Shown: positions 6,066 to 6,843 of the stretch, in pieces | Layout: every line of letters starts with the position of its first letter | How positions within the stretch are numbered: the first letter of the stretch is position 1 | Origin: Methylacidiphilum sp. | Lineage (GTDB): Bacteria; Verrucomicrobiota; Verrucomicrobiia; CAIQCK01 | Reading direction: 5' to 3' | DNA length: 6,843 bases | Assembly: GCA_020718125.1 (NCBI GenBank) | Contig: DYDC01000150.1 | Span: 1 to 6,843 of the forward strand | Made by a program: the position numbers and the translations under genes | The notes under the pieces: model-generated | Seen by the model: the letters and a program-made list of their open reading frames with translations, nothing else | What the model was told of the DNA's origin: nothing | Databases searched by the model: none

Positions 6066-6679
6066 TGAGCAGTTTTCGCAAGACCGCTTCGATCTGCGCC
6101 TTGAGTGTGGCGGAATTGCGTTGGAAGAAGGCAGCCAGGTCGTAGCCGACTACTTCCTCGGAGAACACGTAGGCGCTGTCCACCGGAGTGCCGCCGGTCG
6201 TGCCGCGCAAAAGAATCCAACCGACCTCTTCGTAACGCTTGGCCACGTCGTCGTCAATTTGCGCGGACAGCAGCAACGCAACCGGCAGGTAGGGGATTGA
6301 ACACGGCGTCGGTTGGGATGCGGCCGTCGAGCGAAAGCCGGCGCGACTTGCTGCCCCGACTCCGCACGGTGTAGGACCAGTTTGCCGTTTCGTCGTCGAG
6401 ACCAAGATGGTCCTTCAGGAGCTCGACGAAAACCCACTGGCAACCGATGCCAATCTGCCGGTAAACCGAGGTCATCCCGCCAGCCGCCTTATGCGCCGCA
6501 TACATCAGTGGCGAACTCAGGCCAAACCACGAGTAAAACGGATCTGATTCGTAGAGACGCTGGAACTGCTCAAGCGACAAGCCACCTTTTCGCCCGTGGC
6601 CAAACATTGGGCGGTAGTTGGCACACACGGTCAAGGCGTCTGCGATAATCTTCAGATATTTCTCGTCGCTGTTTGCCAT
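6055..6679 (-). pseudogene. Frameshifted methyltransferase partner, possible restriction endonuclease
   Basis: ATG at 6679-6677 opens a frame that shares no sense with its own end after 6293, whereas another frame from 6291 to TAG 6057-6055 continues the protein. Removing one C of the CCCC tract (6295-6292) joins them into 207 residues: ...LSLDGRIPTDAVFNP then YLPVALLLSAQIDDDV... The N-terminal part includes GRKGGLSLEQFQRLYESDPF, PLMYAAHKAAGGMTSVYRQI and GIGCQWVFVELLKDHLGL. The C-terminal part includes YEEVGWILLRGTTGG and ends with a likely helix. I do not recognise the family, and no PD-(D/E)xK, HNH or GIY-YIG site is evident. The position directly before a methyltransferase, with an 11-bp overlap, suggests a restriction or control role. 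The frameshift may be a true mutation or a sequencing error in the homopolymer. Without it, translation ends early at about residue 141. Confidence 0.55.
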
Positions 6680-6843
6680 GCACCGGGGACGCTAGCAGAG
6701 GACGGAATGTGTTTCACGACATTTCGTCCAGTAACGCTCAAGGCAAGCTATTGAGGTTCCTCGCTGTTTTCAGTGGATGAAGGCTGTAAGTAGTGGTTGG
6801 CGTTAAACGCGGGACGAGTGCGCTGGCGTGGGGTTTGGTGATG
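6680..6843. other. Intergenic region upstream of the methyltransferase operon
   Basis: It should hold the promoter of the minus-strand operon, but I see no clear -35/-10 pair and no strong ribosome binding site before 6679. AATGT (6706-6710) and ACATT (6719-6723) form a short inverted repeat that could be an operator. GCGTT-A-AACGC (6800-6810) is a small palindrome. The window ends in ATG (6841-6843), which may or may not be the start of a plus-strand gene. Confidence 0.4.
6732..6808 (+). repeat. Bulged inverted repeat resembling an integron attC site
   Basis: TAACGCTCAA (6732-6741) pairs with TTGGCGTTA (6797-6805) over 9 bp with one unpaired T (6738). The right arm contains GTTAAAC, which fits the attC R' box GTTRRRY. 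An arm with a single extrahelical base, at a total length of about 77 bp, is attC-like. Against it, the left arm does not fit RYYYAAC beyond AAC, and the inner part has no clear second helix. Confidence 0.2.

Noticed and set aside
4908..6068. 386-codon open frame on the plus strand.
   Set aside because: It is the antisense shadow of the methyltransferase, which has diagnostic motifs. The plus frame shows no known domain.

Overview
The window is GC-rich bacterial DNA that looks like an accessory or decaying part of a chromosome, probably from a Verrucomicrobia or Planctomycetes type organism. This is an inference from the gene families: a GH42-like glycosidase tail, a Tat-exported metallophosphoesterase with flanking accessory domains, a D-aminoacylase and interspersed palindromic repeats. 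No rRNA or other marker is present to fix the taxon.

Left part (1-1270): the C-terminal ~300 codons of a beta-galactosidase-like protein run in from the left edge and end at 907. Convergent with it, overlapping by 7 bp, is the last ~55 codons of a gene on the minus strand, probably a polytopic membrane glycosyltransferase-type protein. About 200 bp without a convincing gene follow.

Centre-left (1270-3302): a remnant of an IS5-family element is bounded by 21-bp imperfect inverted repeats (18/21 matches). It keeps a good promoter and the N-terminal ~116 codons of the transposase. Its right end runs into the N-terminus of an otherwise intact calcineurin-like phosphoesterase, so the first ~26 codons of that protein, its ribosome binding site and probably its promoter come from the element.

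Centre (3303-4822): a graveyard. A D-aminoacylase (N-acyl-D-amino-acid deacylase) pseudogene on the minus strand has lost its N-terminus and has two in-frame stops. Facing away from it on the plus strand is the C-terminal tail of a HicB-like antitoxin. The two truncated 5' ends are separated by ~110 bp holding a symmetric cluster of GGGCAAAAA-type repeats. A doubtful 50-codon ORF follows.

Right part (4788-6843): a two-gene minus-strand operon. The upstream gene (207 residues when one extra C is removed from a CCCC tract) is frameshifted. The downstream gene is an intact DNA methyltransferase with DPFCGAGT and TSPPY motifs; its GTG start overlaps the upstream stop by 11 bp. This looks like a modification enzyme that stays intact beside a broken partner, possibly a restriction enzyme. 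The last ~160 bp have no supported gene but contain a bulged hairpin resembling an integron attC site.

The most interesting items are the IS-phosphoesterase fusion, the symmetric repeat at the double truncation point, and the unassigned partner of the methyltransferase.
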